The position numbers and the translations under genes were made by a program. A stretch of 64,000 nucleotides of DNA from Leucocoprinus leucothites. Taxonomy: Eukaryota; Basidiomycota; Agaricomycetes; Agaricales; Agaricaceae. Within the stretch, counting starts at the first letter, position 1; each line of letters begins with the position of its first letter. The notes beneath the pieces are model-generated. The model was not told the origin of the DNA, searched no databases, and saw nothing but the letters and a program-made list of their open reading frames with translations. Positions 36,925 through 47,994 of this stretch are shown piece after piece. Location: NCBI GenBank assembly GCA_013368445.1, contig JAACJO010000018.1:124001-188000 (forward strand), read 5' to 3'.

Positions 36925-37844
36925 AGCATATTCACAAACTGAAGTTCATCAAGGCTGTAAAGATGTATCTTAATCGCCGCCTCTAGTGGGAGGTTACGCC
37001 ACAGCAGATACCTTGCCACTCTTCTGACCTACTCGGCAGCCACCACCCTCAAGATGCCAATTAGTACATCAGAGCTTCAAGTCTAATGAGTGTATAGCCT
37101 TCATCACAACTTGGCATCATTGCGCTAGTCTCTCCATACTTCTAGAGTTGGACAACTTAGGTTTTTGAACTGTTTGAACATGGCAAGAGTTCCCATGGTG
37201 TAACACAGTGTAGCTTGAAGGCTTCAAGTAGTAATTGATTATCAGACTAGCCCGGATGATCCTCATCGCGAAGGGTCAACCGGTCACCTGCTATCACTTG
37301 CCACTGATTTCGCTCATCCACGACGACAAACAAGTTCGCCCAAATGACACAATCAGCAAGTGTCAAGCACATCAGGCGTCGAGATCATCATTGAAATCAG
37401 CTTTTAAGGGCTTGGCAACTTCACGAAGGTCTCAGGCTCCGGTTCTTGGCTTTCTAAATTTGTCGATTCCAAAAGGTGGCTTTCCAAATTCCTCAGGCGC
37501 AACAAATGCATCGGTTTTTTCCTCTGTATCAAATGGACACAGAAAAAGTTTAGAAGGTCAAGCAACAGAATTTTCTCTGAACTGGGCCTCAGCGGACTTA
37601 TAGGTTATAATGTCAACCGTTATCTGTGTTGTTTCGGCGCATCAATCACAAGCTGATCCGAATCTTTACTTGCGAAAACCATGATCTATCGAACCTCGAC
37701 TTCATCATCATCATGGAGTGCAGCATGAGAAATGAACGACGAAAATGATAAGTCGAGCACAAAATATTTTTTTATCTGGTTGTATATAAGAACATCTTGA
37801 TGCGGCACCCCCACCTTTGCCCTCTAACGAACCGCGAGACCGTT
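36925..37844. other. Intergenic region between tRNA-Arg and DUF6533 copy 3
   Basis: No supportable gene. The open frame at 37235-37603 shows no family motif and no splice partners. The right end carries the TATA element of DUF6533 copy 3. Confidence 0.5.
37783..37790 (+). promoter_or_regulatory. TATA-box candidate for DUF6533 copy 3
   Basis: TATATAAG 55 nt upstream of the ATG at 37845. It matches the element in front of copy 1. Confidence 0.55.
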
Positions 37845-39484
37845 ATGACAATCTTTCTTGCTCAGGATTTGTACGCGATTCAGGTTTATCGGGTAAGTCT
37901 TAGCTAGACCCTATCGAGCCATCTCTGAAACGTTCTCTTTATTTCAGTATGTCGATGGTAGGAGCACACTTGCTGAATCCACCGTGGCAGTCTGCTTACT
38001 CTGTAGCCGTTACTAGGGGCTGCATTGGCGCTCTATGTAGGCATTCAATCTCAGTTCAGTCCTTTTCTCTCTCTAAGACTATTTCTTCAGATATATGACT
38101 ACCTTTTGAACTTCCCTAAAGAGCTGGAACTGATCTGGAAATCACGATCATTTTCCTCCATGAAGTTGGCTTTCCTCTTGAATAGATATTTTCTCGTGCC
38201 AAGCTTTGTGATACAACAACTTTGTGAGTTCAGCCGTCGTCATTCCCACTCAGCAGTCCTTATTTTCACCTTGGCAGTGCTGGGTACGTTGCAAATAAGT
38301 CTGCGGTTTGATTGTCAGAAGATGGGGATAGCATTCGCGAGTAAGTTAAGGCTTGTACGGACTCCCGGTCGTAGCATTCAGTGAGCTCCTCCTTAGTAAC
38401 GATATTGGTCACTTTGTTCCTCTCCGATGGTCAGTTGCCATCGACCTAGATACTAGACCAAAGTAATGGTGACCATTCTACAGCTATTCTTTGTCTTCGT
38501 CTTTGGGTCATGTGGAACAACGACAAACGAGTGCTAGTCTGGCTGTTTATACTGTTTGCTGGAGTGACACTGTTCCAGATGGGTTTCGCTCTGCGGAATT
38601 TCAGCGAAGGTATTTGTAGGTTCGCTCACTTTGTCTCACTGAGATGTCAACGCTAAGTCTTGGATGCTTTAGACCTCTACAAAGCGCTTCCCGGGAAATG
38701 GGGCGGTTGTGCTTTCCACTCTAGCCTCAAATATAACTATCTTTTGTATGTTGTAAACCTCATGCAGGACATCTGTGAGTCTATCCCCACTGTCTTAGGG
38801 GTATCTCAAAAATATAGACTTCAAGTTTCAGTTGTTCTTGTAATGTCCGTGATTCCCACAATCAGAGTTTGTGAGTTCAGCGCTAGGATCCTCCGTCTAT
38901 GCTCCAGCCTGATGCCTCACGTTTTTATTTGAAGACAGATCGAATCTCAGAGGACTTGGACGGTTGACAAGTAACAGTCTTTCTCAAGAAGTGTACCGTG
39001 AAGGTGAGGTTTAAACTGGGGTTGTTTTGGCTCCCTTCCTCAACCAGGACCAATAGGGCTTTTGTTCTACATCTACGAATGCCGTGAGTCTTCGTACAAT
39101 GGCTGGCGGAGATCATTAACCCCCCTCTGTTCTGAATAAATAGTGATCACTTCAGTTTGCCTGGCATTCGCGATCGCGTCGGTAAGCAAAACCTGACGAT
39201 CGAAGAAAAAATAATCGCCTGATATGAATGAATCTCAGCCTAACAACATGCTTATGCTGGTCCCGTAAGTATCGGTTTGTGTGAGGAAGCACCGCTAGCC
39301 CTGACACAGTCTCCCAATTTGAACCAGAATTTTCATCGTCCTCCGGATGATTTTATCGACAAGAATGATTCTGCACACACGTGCTCTATTTACCATTAAG
39401 CCAGAGTCCACGAAAGCACAGACCAGCCTAGCGTTCAATCATACTGCTAACAGTAGTTCTGCGACTAGCGCGGATCACTGCTAG
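37845..39484 (+). CDS. DUF6533 multipass membrane protein, copy 3
   Basis: Paralogue of copies 1 and 2 on the opposite strand. Exon 1 (37845-37892) is MTIFLAQDLYAIQVYR. A 10-nt exon (37948-37957) and a 20-nt exon (38017-38036) join to give YVDGAALALY. Then follow IYDYLLNFPKELELIWKSRS and LAFLLNRYFLVPSFVIQQL. Later exons encode LRLWVMWNNDKRVLVWLFIL, GCAFHSSLKYNYLLYVVNLM and VSVVLVMSVIPTIRV. The last exon has VLRMILSTRMILHTRALFTI, close to copy 1, and ends in a Ser/Ala/Thr tail at 39484. If the 20-nt exon is taken from an earlier AG the frame breaks; the AG at 38016 gives the family-like sequence. Role unknown; probably an integral membrane protein of about seven spans. Confidence 0.85.
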
Positions 39485-40062
39485 TCGCTCGTCTTCGGAT
39501 TTGTGGGTGTTCCTCCCCTTGTCGTGAGTGTTTGATAACGACCAATTCTCGGCTAGCAGCTGGAGAAGTGAATAATCTTCAGATTTTATACCTAAGACGT
39601 AGCCCCTAGTAGTTTGTATGAACCAAATTGATCAGCTCTGCTACCAGTCTACAACTTCAAAGGTTTTTTTGCGAGTCAATGTATCTCTTCCGGGCCGCAT
39701 CGCGGAACCTCTTATGGTATATCAGTCTTTCAATCCTTGATTCTTCATTATCACTTTTCCTACTCTAGATATCTGGGATTGGGTAGTCCTATTTGAATAT
39801 TTGGGCAGGAGAACTGGATTCCTAATATTTGATTCGACGGCTCTCATTATAACCTTCCAGCTTTTAATTTACAAAAAACATATAAGAAAAATAGTCGCTC
39901 GAACCTTAACGAACAAGCCCAGTATAGGTGAAGTTGACTATAAATTAGTACTCCACGCCTACAATTGGGACCAGCACAACGTATAGACAAATTAAACTAC
40001 TAAAACAAGAGGTCGACCTTCACCACCGACTCCTCTACTGGAGTAATAATCAGTTCTAAAAA
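39485..40062. other. Intergenic region, convergent 3' ends of DUF6533 copy 3 and NADPH oxidase
   Basis: No supportable gene; it should hold two convergent 3' untranslated regions. A 61-codon open frame at 39801 has no recognisable motif. Confidence 0.5.
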
Positions 40063-42277
40063 TCAGAAGTTTTCTGGAAAGAAATTTCAATCAGACAGAG
40101 TTCAAGTGCGTCGTGAAAGAAGAACGCACCTTTGCCAAAGAAGAACCTGGTACCCTTGGGATCAGACCACTTGTTGGACATCTGGTGCAAAGTCTTTGAC
40201 AGAACCGCTGGGCCACAGAAGAACTTTTGCGCTTAGATTAGTCTCAGGGCTAGCTGACGGCAACTACTGTAACTTACCACACCGACATCGGTTTCGGGAT
40301 GTTTGTCACCGATAGAGCTGAAGACCCGATCCCAGTTGGGGCGACCAAAGTGGGTGGGAGCCCGGAGAGAAGTGATGGCGTCCTTCTCAGCACCAACATC
40401 TTGGACAATGATGTTGTTCATTTCGTCTTCCTTCAGTTTCGCAGTAAGGTAAATGTTGATCTCGATACGGTTTTGGGTGTCTTGTTCCTCAATAGCATGG
40501 AGAAGGGAGTGGAACCACTCAGCAGCACCGAAGTCACGGATAACCCAGGTGAAGTAAACCTGTATTATTGGTTAGGAAGCGTTCGAGTATGGGTGTCAAG
40601 CGAAAAACAACGGACTTTGGAGAGGCGGGTGCGCTTGGAGTTGTGGAGATTGTTCATGCGATACCAGATGCTCTTGAGAATCCTAGATGAAACTGGGTCA
40701 ATATCGTTTCTGCTGTTTGGATCCAGCTCTAACTTACGAGGCAAAAGGGGTGACACCAATACCAGCTCCAACCAATAAGATCGTTTCAAAATTGGAAAAG
40801 TCTTCACTAGCACTACCAAATGGGCCGTCTACCATGACACGCGGGAGAGTTACGTTGAGTGGTGAATTAACGTTAGTAGCGACGACCTTGCCACCAGTGG
40901 CCTCCTTCTTATCACCCTTGCCTCCTTTACCCTTCGAGAAGTCGCATCCGCAAGCTTTGGCAAGGGTGGTCGTAAAATCACCCTTGACTGAGATATGAAC
41001 GGACAGATAGTCTTCTTCAGGAGCGCTGGGAATAGTCAGAATGAGCTCGACTAGATGGGAAAGTCGAGTGGTTACCTTGTGAGAGTGAAAGGGTGCCATT
41101 GGAAATAAGAGACCTCGGGGCAGCAGATGAAAATATATTGGCCAGCCCTGGCCTTGGTCTTTTCCTTCTTTATTTGGAGCTCCATGACGTTCGAGGGGTG
41201 CTGGACGACTTTGGAAATGTACGTGTAGTGGCGGGAGCGGACTTCTCGCAGTATACGCTCGAAAATCCAGATAACGCCACCAATGAGCCAGTACCTCTGT
41301 GAACTTGTCAGTAGCTAATTATATATCAAAGGACAAACAACTTACCCAAAAGACTCCAATAGTGTTGGAGGAGCAGAACGGAGGACGATCGGGCTTGATC
41401 ATACAGAACATTCCATGGAGTTGCCAGTTGATGAAGAAGACGATGAACAAATGGTGGGAGTACCAAAAGCGCTCAAAGTGGGCTCTGCGTTGCTTCTCGA
41501 GCGCAAAGAAAACCATGACGCCCAATACCACGGTCATGATCCAACCAGTAACACCTGGTCCGGTGGTAAAGTTGGCAGCAAGAAAGGCCACAATCCTCTG
41601 TCCAGTGTTCTTTGCGTCTGGGTCAGCCATCGCGAGCTTCGCGAAGTTCACCATGTGCGCAAGAATGTGCACCACACTGCCAACAACAATAGACCACGCA
41701 GTCGCTTTGTGGAAAGTGATGTTCTTGTCAAATGGAATGATGTCGTTAAGGGGAGTGCGGCGAAGGAATGAGATAAAGTTGCGGCAGACGGGGAGAAGGA
41801 TGTAGATGACATCAACGTGCAAGACCAACGCTGCAGTACGGGCAATTGCTGTAGGACAAAGTTAGAAGCAAACAAATCAACACTACGAGCGAACTGACCG
41901 AACGTGATACCAAAAGTTGCCCGAGCACTCTCCAAATTATCTTTGATTTGGTAGTGAAAAAAGCCAAAGACTGCGACCAGTAAATGCAAGAGAATCCAAA
42001 CACCAAAGAACAGCTGTCGCCCTCCCTCGTTGATCATCCATACATTGAATTTCTGCCTGAACGTCTTTGGCTGACCCGGGGCCTGCGCCGTGATTGAGCC
42101 TGTAGTATTAGAGCGTTGAAGACCTTGCAGCCTCCTTCTCTCGGTCTTGTTTCGTTGCAGGTGGCTGGGCTGTGTACCGAGAGAGTACGTCGTATCTAGG
42201 TCTGGGTGCTGCTGAAGCTGGTCCATTGGATATTTGCCATCTGAGAAGTCTAAACCCGAGGAACGTTTGGAAGCCAT
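40063..42277 (-). CDS. nox: NADPH oxidase catalytic subunit (fungal Nox)
   Basis: Transmembrane flavocytochrome that passes electrons from NADPH to O2 to make superoxide; fungal Nox enzymes steer hyphal fusion and fruiting. The N-terminus ([20 protein letters not shown]) is an extension of roughly 90 residues before [20 protein letters not shown]. The heme-binding membrane domain holds [39 protein letters not shown] and [20 protein letters not shown] with paired histidines. FAD site: [17 protein letters not shown] site: [30 protein letters not shown] and a split VFFCGPAVL. The last exon supplies the ending GKENF before the stop at 40063. The long N-terminus suggests the NoxB (Nox2) group rather than NoxA, but that is inference. 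Introns interrupt throughout and all junctions checked keep frame. No EF-hands, so not the NoxC type. Confidence 0.95.
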
Positions 42278-42789
42278 GAAGGTACTGAAAGAACGCCCAG
42301 CGTGAAAAGGAAAAGGAGAGGAAAGGTACCTGCCAGCTGGTGAAGATGGTAGAAGAAAGAGAAGGGAAGATGAAAGAATAAAAGCGGTGAGGTGCTGATC
42401 CAGAGTTTCAGGTCCTGGCTGATGGGAACTTGACAAGCGATGTCCGGCTTCGTCGTTGCCATAGTTCCTGTCACTAATCCTATTTGTCACTTAACAAAAC
42501 AAACATTGACTCTTTTTCGACTCAATGAGCTAGTGCGGTCTAGACTTGCGTAGAGCTCGTAGAATACTGTTCACAAGGTATGGGCCGAATGGACTTTCTA
42601 TGGGCTTCCTCACAACGGTCTCATATCTGCGTGAAGCACTGATGGTGATCAAACTGATACTACTTGAGAATAAAAAAATTCTCGTGATTGACATCCTTAA
42701 CGACTCCAGAAGGTCTTCAGGCATACGAGAGCAGCCAGCACCGGAGTCCATCTCTCCCCTCTCCCCTCTCTCCCTCTCTCCCTGAGATA
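42278..42789. other. Intergenic region upstream of the NADPH oxidase
   Basis: No supportable gene. Contains the Nox promoter and the 3' region of the first GH28 gene; a short CTCCCTCTC pyrimidine repeat lies near 42753-42781. Confidence 0.5.
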
Positions 42790-44889
42790 TTACAACTCAG
42801 CGTTACGCACTGCCCGTGGTGTTGCACGGAGCTGATGAGAAAGTTGATGAGACGCTGATGGTGTTGTCTGAGTAAAACATCTGATGCACGAACCCTCTAA
42901 TCCTGTCAAGCCCTCAACGTTTCTGCATATCAAACTCGCCGCTTGGCCGGCAGGGATAGTCACATCAAAGTCCTGGAAGGTGATATTCCGGCATCCAGAG
43001 ATGGGACTGCACTCAATGTCCACAACTGCCAACAGCAGTTAGTCAAGGCGATGATGGTCCAAGCTCCTTGGCACTTACGCCGTGCCGAAAGGGAGTTACC
43101 AGCCCAATTGAAGAATCTCAGGTTACTAAAGTTGAGCGAGGAAGGCAGATCCGCTCTAGATGAGGGACAGGTGAATGATGGGGGCTTCGCCTAAGCTTTC
43201 TGTTTCACTTACGAGTGGCCTCCATTGGTTTGATAGATGTGCAAAGGTAGATTCACTCGGTCCAAGCGAACGTTCCTTACGGTAACGTTTGTGACCGTAC
43301 CTAAAATTAGTGATTAGGAAGACCATCATGCCGACCACTGGCAGAAACTTAACCAGGACCGGCACCACCACCCGTAGGAGGGGAGCCATTGACAGACCCA
43401 TCCCAAGTCTTGAAATAGACCTGGTAACAACGCAGAGGTCAGCTAGCAGGTATAAATGGCCTACGTGAACACCTACGCCATTTTGCATGTTGGGTTGTAC
43501 ACTCGAGCTGATCCTCGTCATCTAGATAATCCGGGTAAAATATGCGCTTGCCTTGGTATGTAAACAAGCGTACCAGCAAATCTTCCATTAATACATTCTC
43601 GACAAGGTCGCTCTTAAAAAATTATTAGACGATGCTCACGATCAATATTTCTGTCGATACGCACCATATTGGCGTATTGACCCAATGATCCAAATGCTAT
43701 TCCATTCCCACCACGACAAGTAATGTTGCGAGCAACAATGTTCGATGAGTTCTAGTTCGTGACCATCTCAGTGGATGCCACATTTTCTGGAAATTGCCGA
43801 CGGCATTAACGTACTCCTTTGATAGCAAGGCAATCATCTCCGCACGTAACATCCCAATTTACCATGGTGACATTATCGCTGCGATAGGTATTAATACCTA
43901 TCAGAAATTATCAGCCACAATCAAGCCCGAGGTATTGTAGGAAGGAGAGCTCGCCATCGGTGTTGGGAACGATGCTATTCCACTATTAGACCTGATCCTA
44001 ATACAGAAAATAAATCACCCACTTTTGCCCAGCAAATTGAGGGTTAGTATTGCTTGCATTCACGAACATTCCATCATACAGGATATCTTGCGACTCTGCA
44101 GCCGTGTTAGCCCAAAACGGCGGGGATTCAATCCTAAAGTTCCGGACAATGGCCTGGGTTGCTCTCCAGAGTGTCAAGGAGATGGGTCTACCATCCCCAT
44201 CCCGCCTGGTGTGTGATGTGAAGAAGTTCCACCAAGGCTAGTGCCAGAGGTTGAATGAAGGCAATTACATACACACGATATAAGTAGCCTCACCTGACCG
44301 TTCCCTTGGATTCCACCAGTGTTGTGCGCATCAATTACGAAGTCAGACCCTGTGAGGACAAACCAGGATGCCTGGCTCTGTGGAACTGTAACTTAATAGT
44401 TTAACGATATTTCAATGGAATAACTACCTGGATGAAAACTACTCTGAACGTATTGGCGGAATCCAACCAGAATTCAATGTTAGGTTGAAACTAGCCGTGG
44501 AATCAACGTCAACACATATGTCACAGCGTAGCAAAGGGAACGTACACTCAAAAACCCATGCAGATCGACCGTTGCGTTCTTCAAATTCCACATCATTTTC
44601 CTATTTCTTGCTCAAAATCCAGCAATCACTGGTTTAGCAAGTGCAACGCACCTCGTGACATTGAATGATCCAGCTTCGAAGACTGTTGCGCCGTTGTGGC
44701 CACAGGTCGCGATGGCCTGTTCAATCTACCCGGTTCAGTCAGCCCCAGCTATATAAGCCACAAGTTATAATCGCCAAATACCTGGTCCGTATCATCATGT
44801 CCTTTACCCAGAGGTTTTAGGGTACAAAGCGCAGCATATGTTGCTCTGACAAGCACAAAACTCAAAAAAATACGCGAAATGCTTAACAT
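42790..44889 (-). CDS. Secreted glycoside hydrolase family 28 (polygalacturonase-like), copy 1
   Basis: Right-handed beta-helix pectinase, predicted secreted: MLSISRIFLSFVLVRATYAA is a signal peptide. Family landmarks across many small exons: GKGHDDTDQ, MMWNLKNATVDLHGFL, DFVIDAHNTGGIQGNGQ, PWWNFFTSHTR with DGDGRPISLTLW, and PPFWANTAAES. The active-site region is NTDGINTYRSDNVTMVNWDV followed by GDDC, which carries the catalytic Asp of NTD and the two Asp of DD. Next is CRGGNGIAFGSLGQY. The canonical GHG histidine position is Asn here and the usual RIK is not evident, as in exo-type or rhamnogalacturonan-active GH28 groups. The intron after NTD (43898-43954) has a GC donor. The C-terminal exon ends NVEGLTGLEGSCIRCF plus a tail of about 30 residues absent from copy 2. 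Tandem with copy 2, 279 bp apart. Confidence 0.9.
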
Positions 44890-44942
44890 GCTTCGAGGTG
44901 AGTCGGAATGAACTGGACACTTAGGACCACCATCATAGTCGG

Positions 44943-44951
44943 GCATATATT
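44943..44951 (-). promoter_or_regulatory. TATA-like element of GH28 copy 1
   Basis: Minus-strand AATATATGC about 55 nt upstream of the start codon at 44889. A plausible core promoter, judged by position and composition only. Confidence 0.4.
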
Positions 44952-45168
44952 CTCTTCTCAGCTTCGAGAAGGGGTGCCAAAGAAGCGAGCACCACGGTCA
45001 ACAGACAAAGTCATGAGAACACACAAACGCTTCCCCCGGCCCGCGAGCGGGCTCGGCTACATTACGCGACGAGAAGCAGGATAATTTGATGTTTCGAGAT
45101 ACTTCAAATACTTCGGGACATATCAAATCTAGGTACAGGGTACTGGAAATTTTGATACAAAGTAAGTT

Positions 45169-47221
45169 TTAGAAGCATGCAGAAGTGGTGCACGACGTAC
45201 CACTCAAGCCTGTCACGTTCTGAGCGTTCGAGCACACCACCTCACCCGTCCCATTGAGGCTTCTCACGTTGAAATTGGTGAAACTCAAGTTCGCACAACC
45301 GACCGCCGAGCTACAGGCAAAATTGACAACTGAATGAATGAAGATTTTAGTGGCCTACTCGCTGACGCGGAGTTTACATACTTGTGCTGGTATTTGTAGT
45401 TCCGGTGATATTATCGAACGTCAAATTTTCAAACTTGAATTGGGATGGAGCCGCACCACTGAGGAGGTTAAATTAATCAAATTACCCTCCACTTGAAAAA
45501 GTATGTAAGCTTGTCTTACCCTCCTCCAAAATTCTGCAAGATTTGGACAGCTGTTTCGACTCGATCCAGCTCGAAATTGCGGAATACTGCACCGCTGACC
45601 AGACCTTTCGCCAAATTGAGTATAATAATGGCGCTTTTCAGGCGTGTTTCGTACCTCCACCCCCACCTCCGCCAGTGGGGGGCATGCCATTGATAGCACC
45701 GTCCCAGGATTTGAAGTAGATCTAAAAACTTCAGTCAACGACGATAGAAAACAGAGGTTGTATCAACCTCTTACGCCATGAACATTATTCGGCTGTTGTT
45801 CAGGTTCAAGACGCACAACCTATCAAAACAATATCAGCGACTGATGCATACAGAAGGTAGAGAGGAGGAAATAAACCTACCTTTACGTTCTCTACGAGGA
45901 CGTCGGAGACAAAATCGCTCTTGATTCACGTTTGAGAAAGCACAACAGGCACGGTAGTCTATAATACTTACCATGTTTGCGTATTGGCCGAGGGAGCCAA
46001 AAGCTATACCTTCGCCCCCTCTGCAAACGAAATTCCGAGCCAGGATGCGAGAAGAATTCTGCAAAAGTTGTGAGTGATACAGGACAGTTACAAGGGAGCA
46101 TTTGATTGAGCCTTACACCCTTGATCGCGATGCAGTCATCTCCGGAGGTTACATCCCAGTTGAGCATCGTGATATTGTCGCTTCGGTAAGTGTCAATGCC
46201 TAACCATGGCAATGAGCACAGACAACAGTGGAACGTTCTGACGCTCACCATCGGTATTCCAGACAATGCTGAGTAGAATATCACCATATTATCAAATAGG
46301 TTAAAAAACTGTTCATACTTTTGACCAGCAAAGGTCGGATCAGAATTGGTGGCATTGACCAACATGCCATCATACACGACATTAGACGATTCGGCGACTA
46401 TATTTGCCCAAAAAGGAGGGGATAAGACGGTGAAGTTACGGACTAAACCCCTTGTAACTCTCCATAAGGTGAGGGAAATGGGTCGACCATCTCCATCTTG
46501 ACGGGGAAGGTCGGTTGCAAAGAGATTCCACCAAGGCTGATACTGTTATCAATGGAGTATTTAATCACAGAAAAACACGACCGTACTTGACCATTGCCGT
46601 CAATACCACCAGTATTGTGTGCGTCAATGACAAAATCTTTGCCTGTCACTATAAACCAGGATGATTGGCTCTAGTTCGAGTATTTGAGATACAGGAACCA
46701 TGCAAAGAAGATGCATATACGTACCTGGATGAACACAACTTGGAATGTATTCGTGAAATTCAGCCAATGATTGATGTCTGGGTGAAACTACAAACATAGA
46801 TGAGCAACCAAAAGATCGATGTCCAGCATTCATGGAACTTACGCTCAGCATTCCTTTCAGATCAACTCGCGCAGAATCTAAATCCCAAATCATCTTTCTG
46901 CCATTAGAGGTGCATAAGGGCTGCCACGTTTGAAATGTGCCGGTCATGTATGCGCACCTGGTGATGTTGAATGTTCCGGCCTCAAATACAGTGGTACCGC
47001 CGTGGCCACAGGACGCAATAGCTGCCTCAACCTAAAGTAGCTCTCTACTCAATCTCTTCGACATCAACGAGCATAAAAGTACTTGCCTGGTCAGTATCGT
47101 CCATACCAGGACCCAATGGAGTCACATTGCATGTCCTTTCACCTCCCAAAGCTTGAGCGCTACACGTCGGTGCCAACAAACACGCTCCCAAAGCCAACAG
47201 GATCCATCTCTTGAATGTCAT
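45169..47221 (-). CDS. Secreted glycoside hydrolase family 28 (polygalacturonase-like), copy 2
   Basis: Tandem paralogue of the preceding GH28 gene. Signal peptide MTFKRWILLALGACLLAPTCSAQ; an in-frame ATG 7 codons upstream gives no better signal. Landmarks: GPGMDDTDQ, KMIWDLDSARVDLKGMLS, DFVIDAHNTGGIDGNGQ, PWWNLF with QDGDGRPISLTLWRVT, and PPFWANIVAESSNVVYDGML. The active site is NTDGIDTYRSDNITMLNWDV, then SGDDCIAIKG with the paired catalytic Asp, and CRGGEGIAFGSLGQYAN. Next come IYFKSWDGAINGMPPTGGGG and a C-terminal half ending LSGTSCTTSACF, with cysteines likely forming disulphides. The GHG histidine is replaced by Glu and RIK by YFK, so it is probably exo-acting or specialised for a branched pectin; the substrate is not decidable. 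Extracellular. The intron at 46200-46248 has a normal GT donor where copy 1 has GC. Confidence 0.92.
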
Positions 47222-47994
47222 GGTTGTGGGCGGAAAGCTCAAGGAGGACGTGAGAGGGGTTTAAAAGTATCGACCAGGCCGTGGGCCAAGTTGGGATCGA
47301 AGAATCTCGGTATGTATTGGTACCTTGGCATCGAAACTGTAAATGGTATTTGATCAAAGAACGTGAACCCTCGGCGTCATTGTGCGGTGGGCCGGTGTGC
47401 GAAGCGAAGTTTGGAGTCGTCCTGCTGACCGTGCCGCCAGTGGAACTTCCACTCTGCCGTAGCTACCAGGCTCGCACTGATGTTGGAGAAGTGGAAAGCA
47501 TGAGAGTAGGAAGTCGATTGGTGATCAACTGAGAGCAAAGCTGGCTAAAACTGAATTCGGTCTCATATTTGATTTCTCGAAATATTTGATCGTTCCTCTC
47601 ATTGCGTCACAGAGGCGATTCTCGAGAAGATGCCGGGAGAATATTCAGAGGCGGATTTGAGTTCAGTACTTTGCAAAGTCTACTCAGCTAGATATAATCG
47701 TCTTTGCCTTTTACTCAGTCGGACCGCCAGGCATCCATTGCTGGAACCAGAGAAGAGACTGCGTGACATGCGATATAAATACAAGTTCATGTTAAGAAAC
47801 AGACGAGAGTGTGTATGTGTTCTGATGTTATGACGAAAGCGAAAACACGAAAAATAATAACGATGCGAAGGCGCAAGGCGCTGTAAACGAGAAGCCTTAC
47901 CTAAGAAATGCGAATGCAAATGCAGTGAATAATGCTTAGGATTATAACCATCCTATCAATGAAAATAATTGCCTGAAACCTCGATGTCACATCC
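47222..47994. other. Intergenic region upstream of GH28 copy 2
   Basis: No supportable gene. TTTTAAA on the minus strand near 47262 could be the GH28 TATA element. The rest should be the 3' region of the SPIN90-like gene. Confidence 0.5.

Noticed and set aside
37893..38036. Frameshift in DUF6533 copy 3 just after exon 1
   Set aside because: It disappears when the AG at 38016 is used as acceptor; the resulting 10-nt and 20-nt exons match those of the other three copies.
44889..45169. Reading the two GH28 genes as one fused or duplicated-domain gene
   Set aside because: Each has its own signal peptide, start and stop codon, and a complete domain; the 279 bp between them holds promoter-like sequence.
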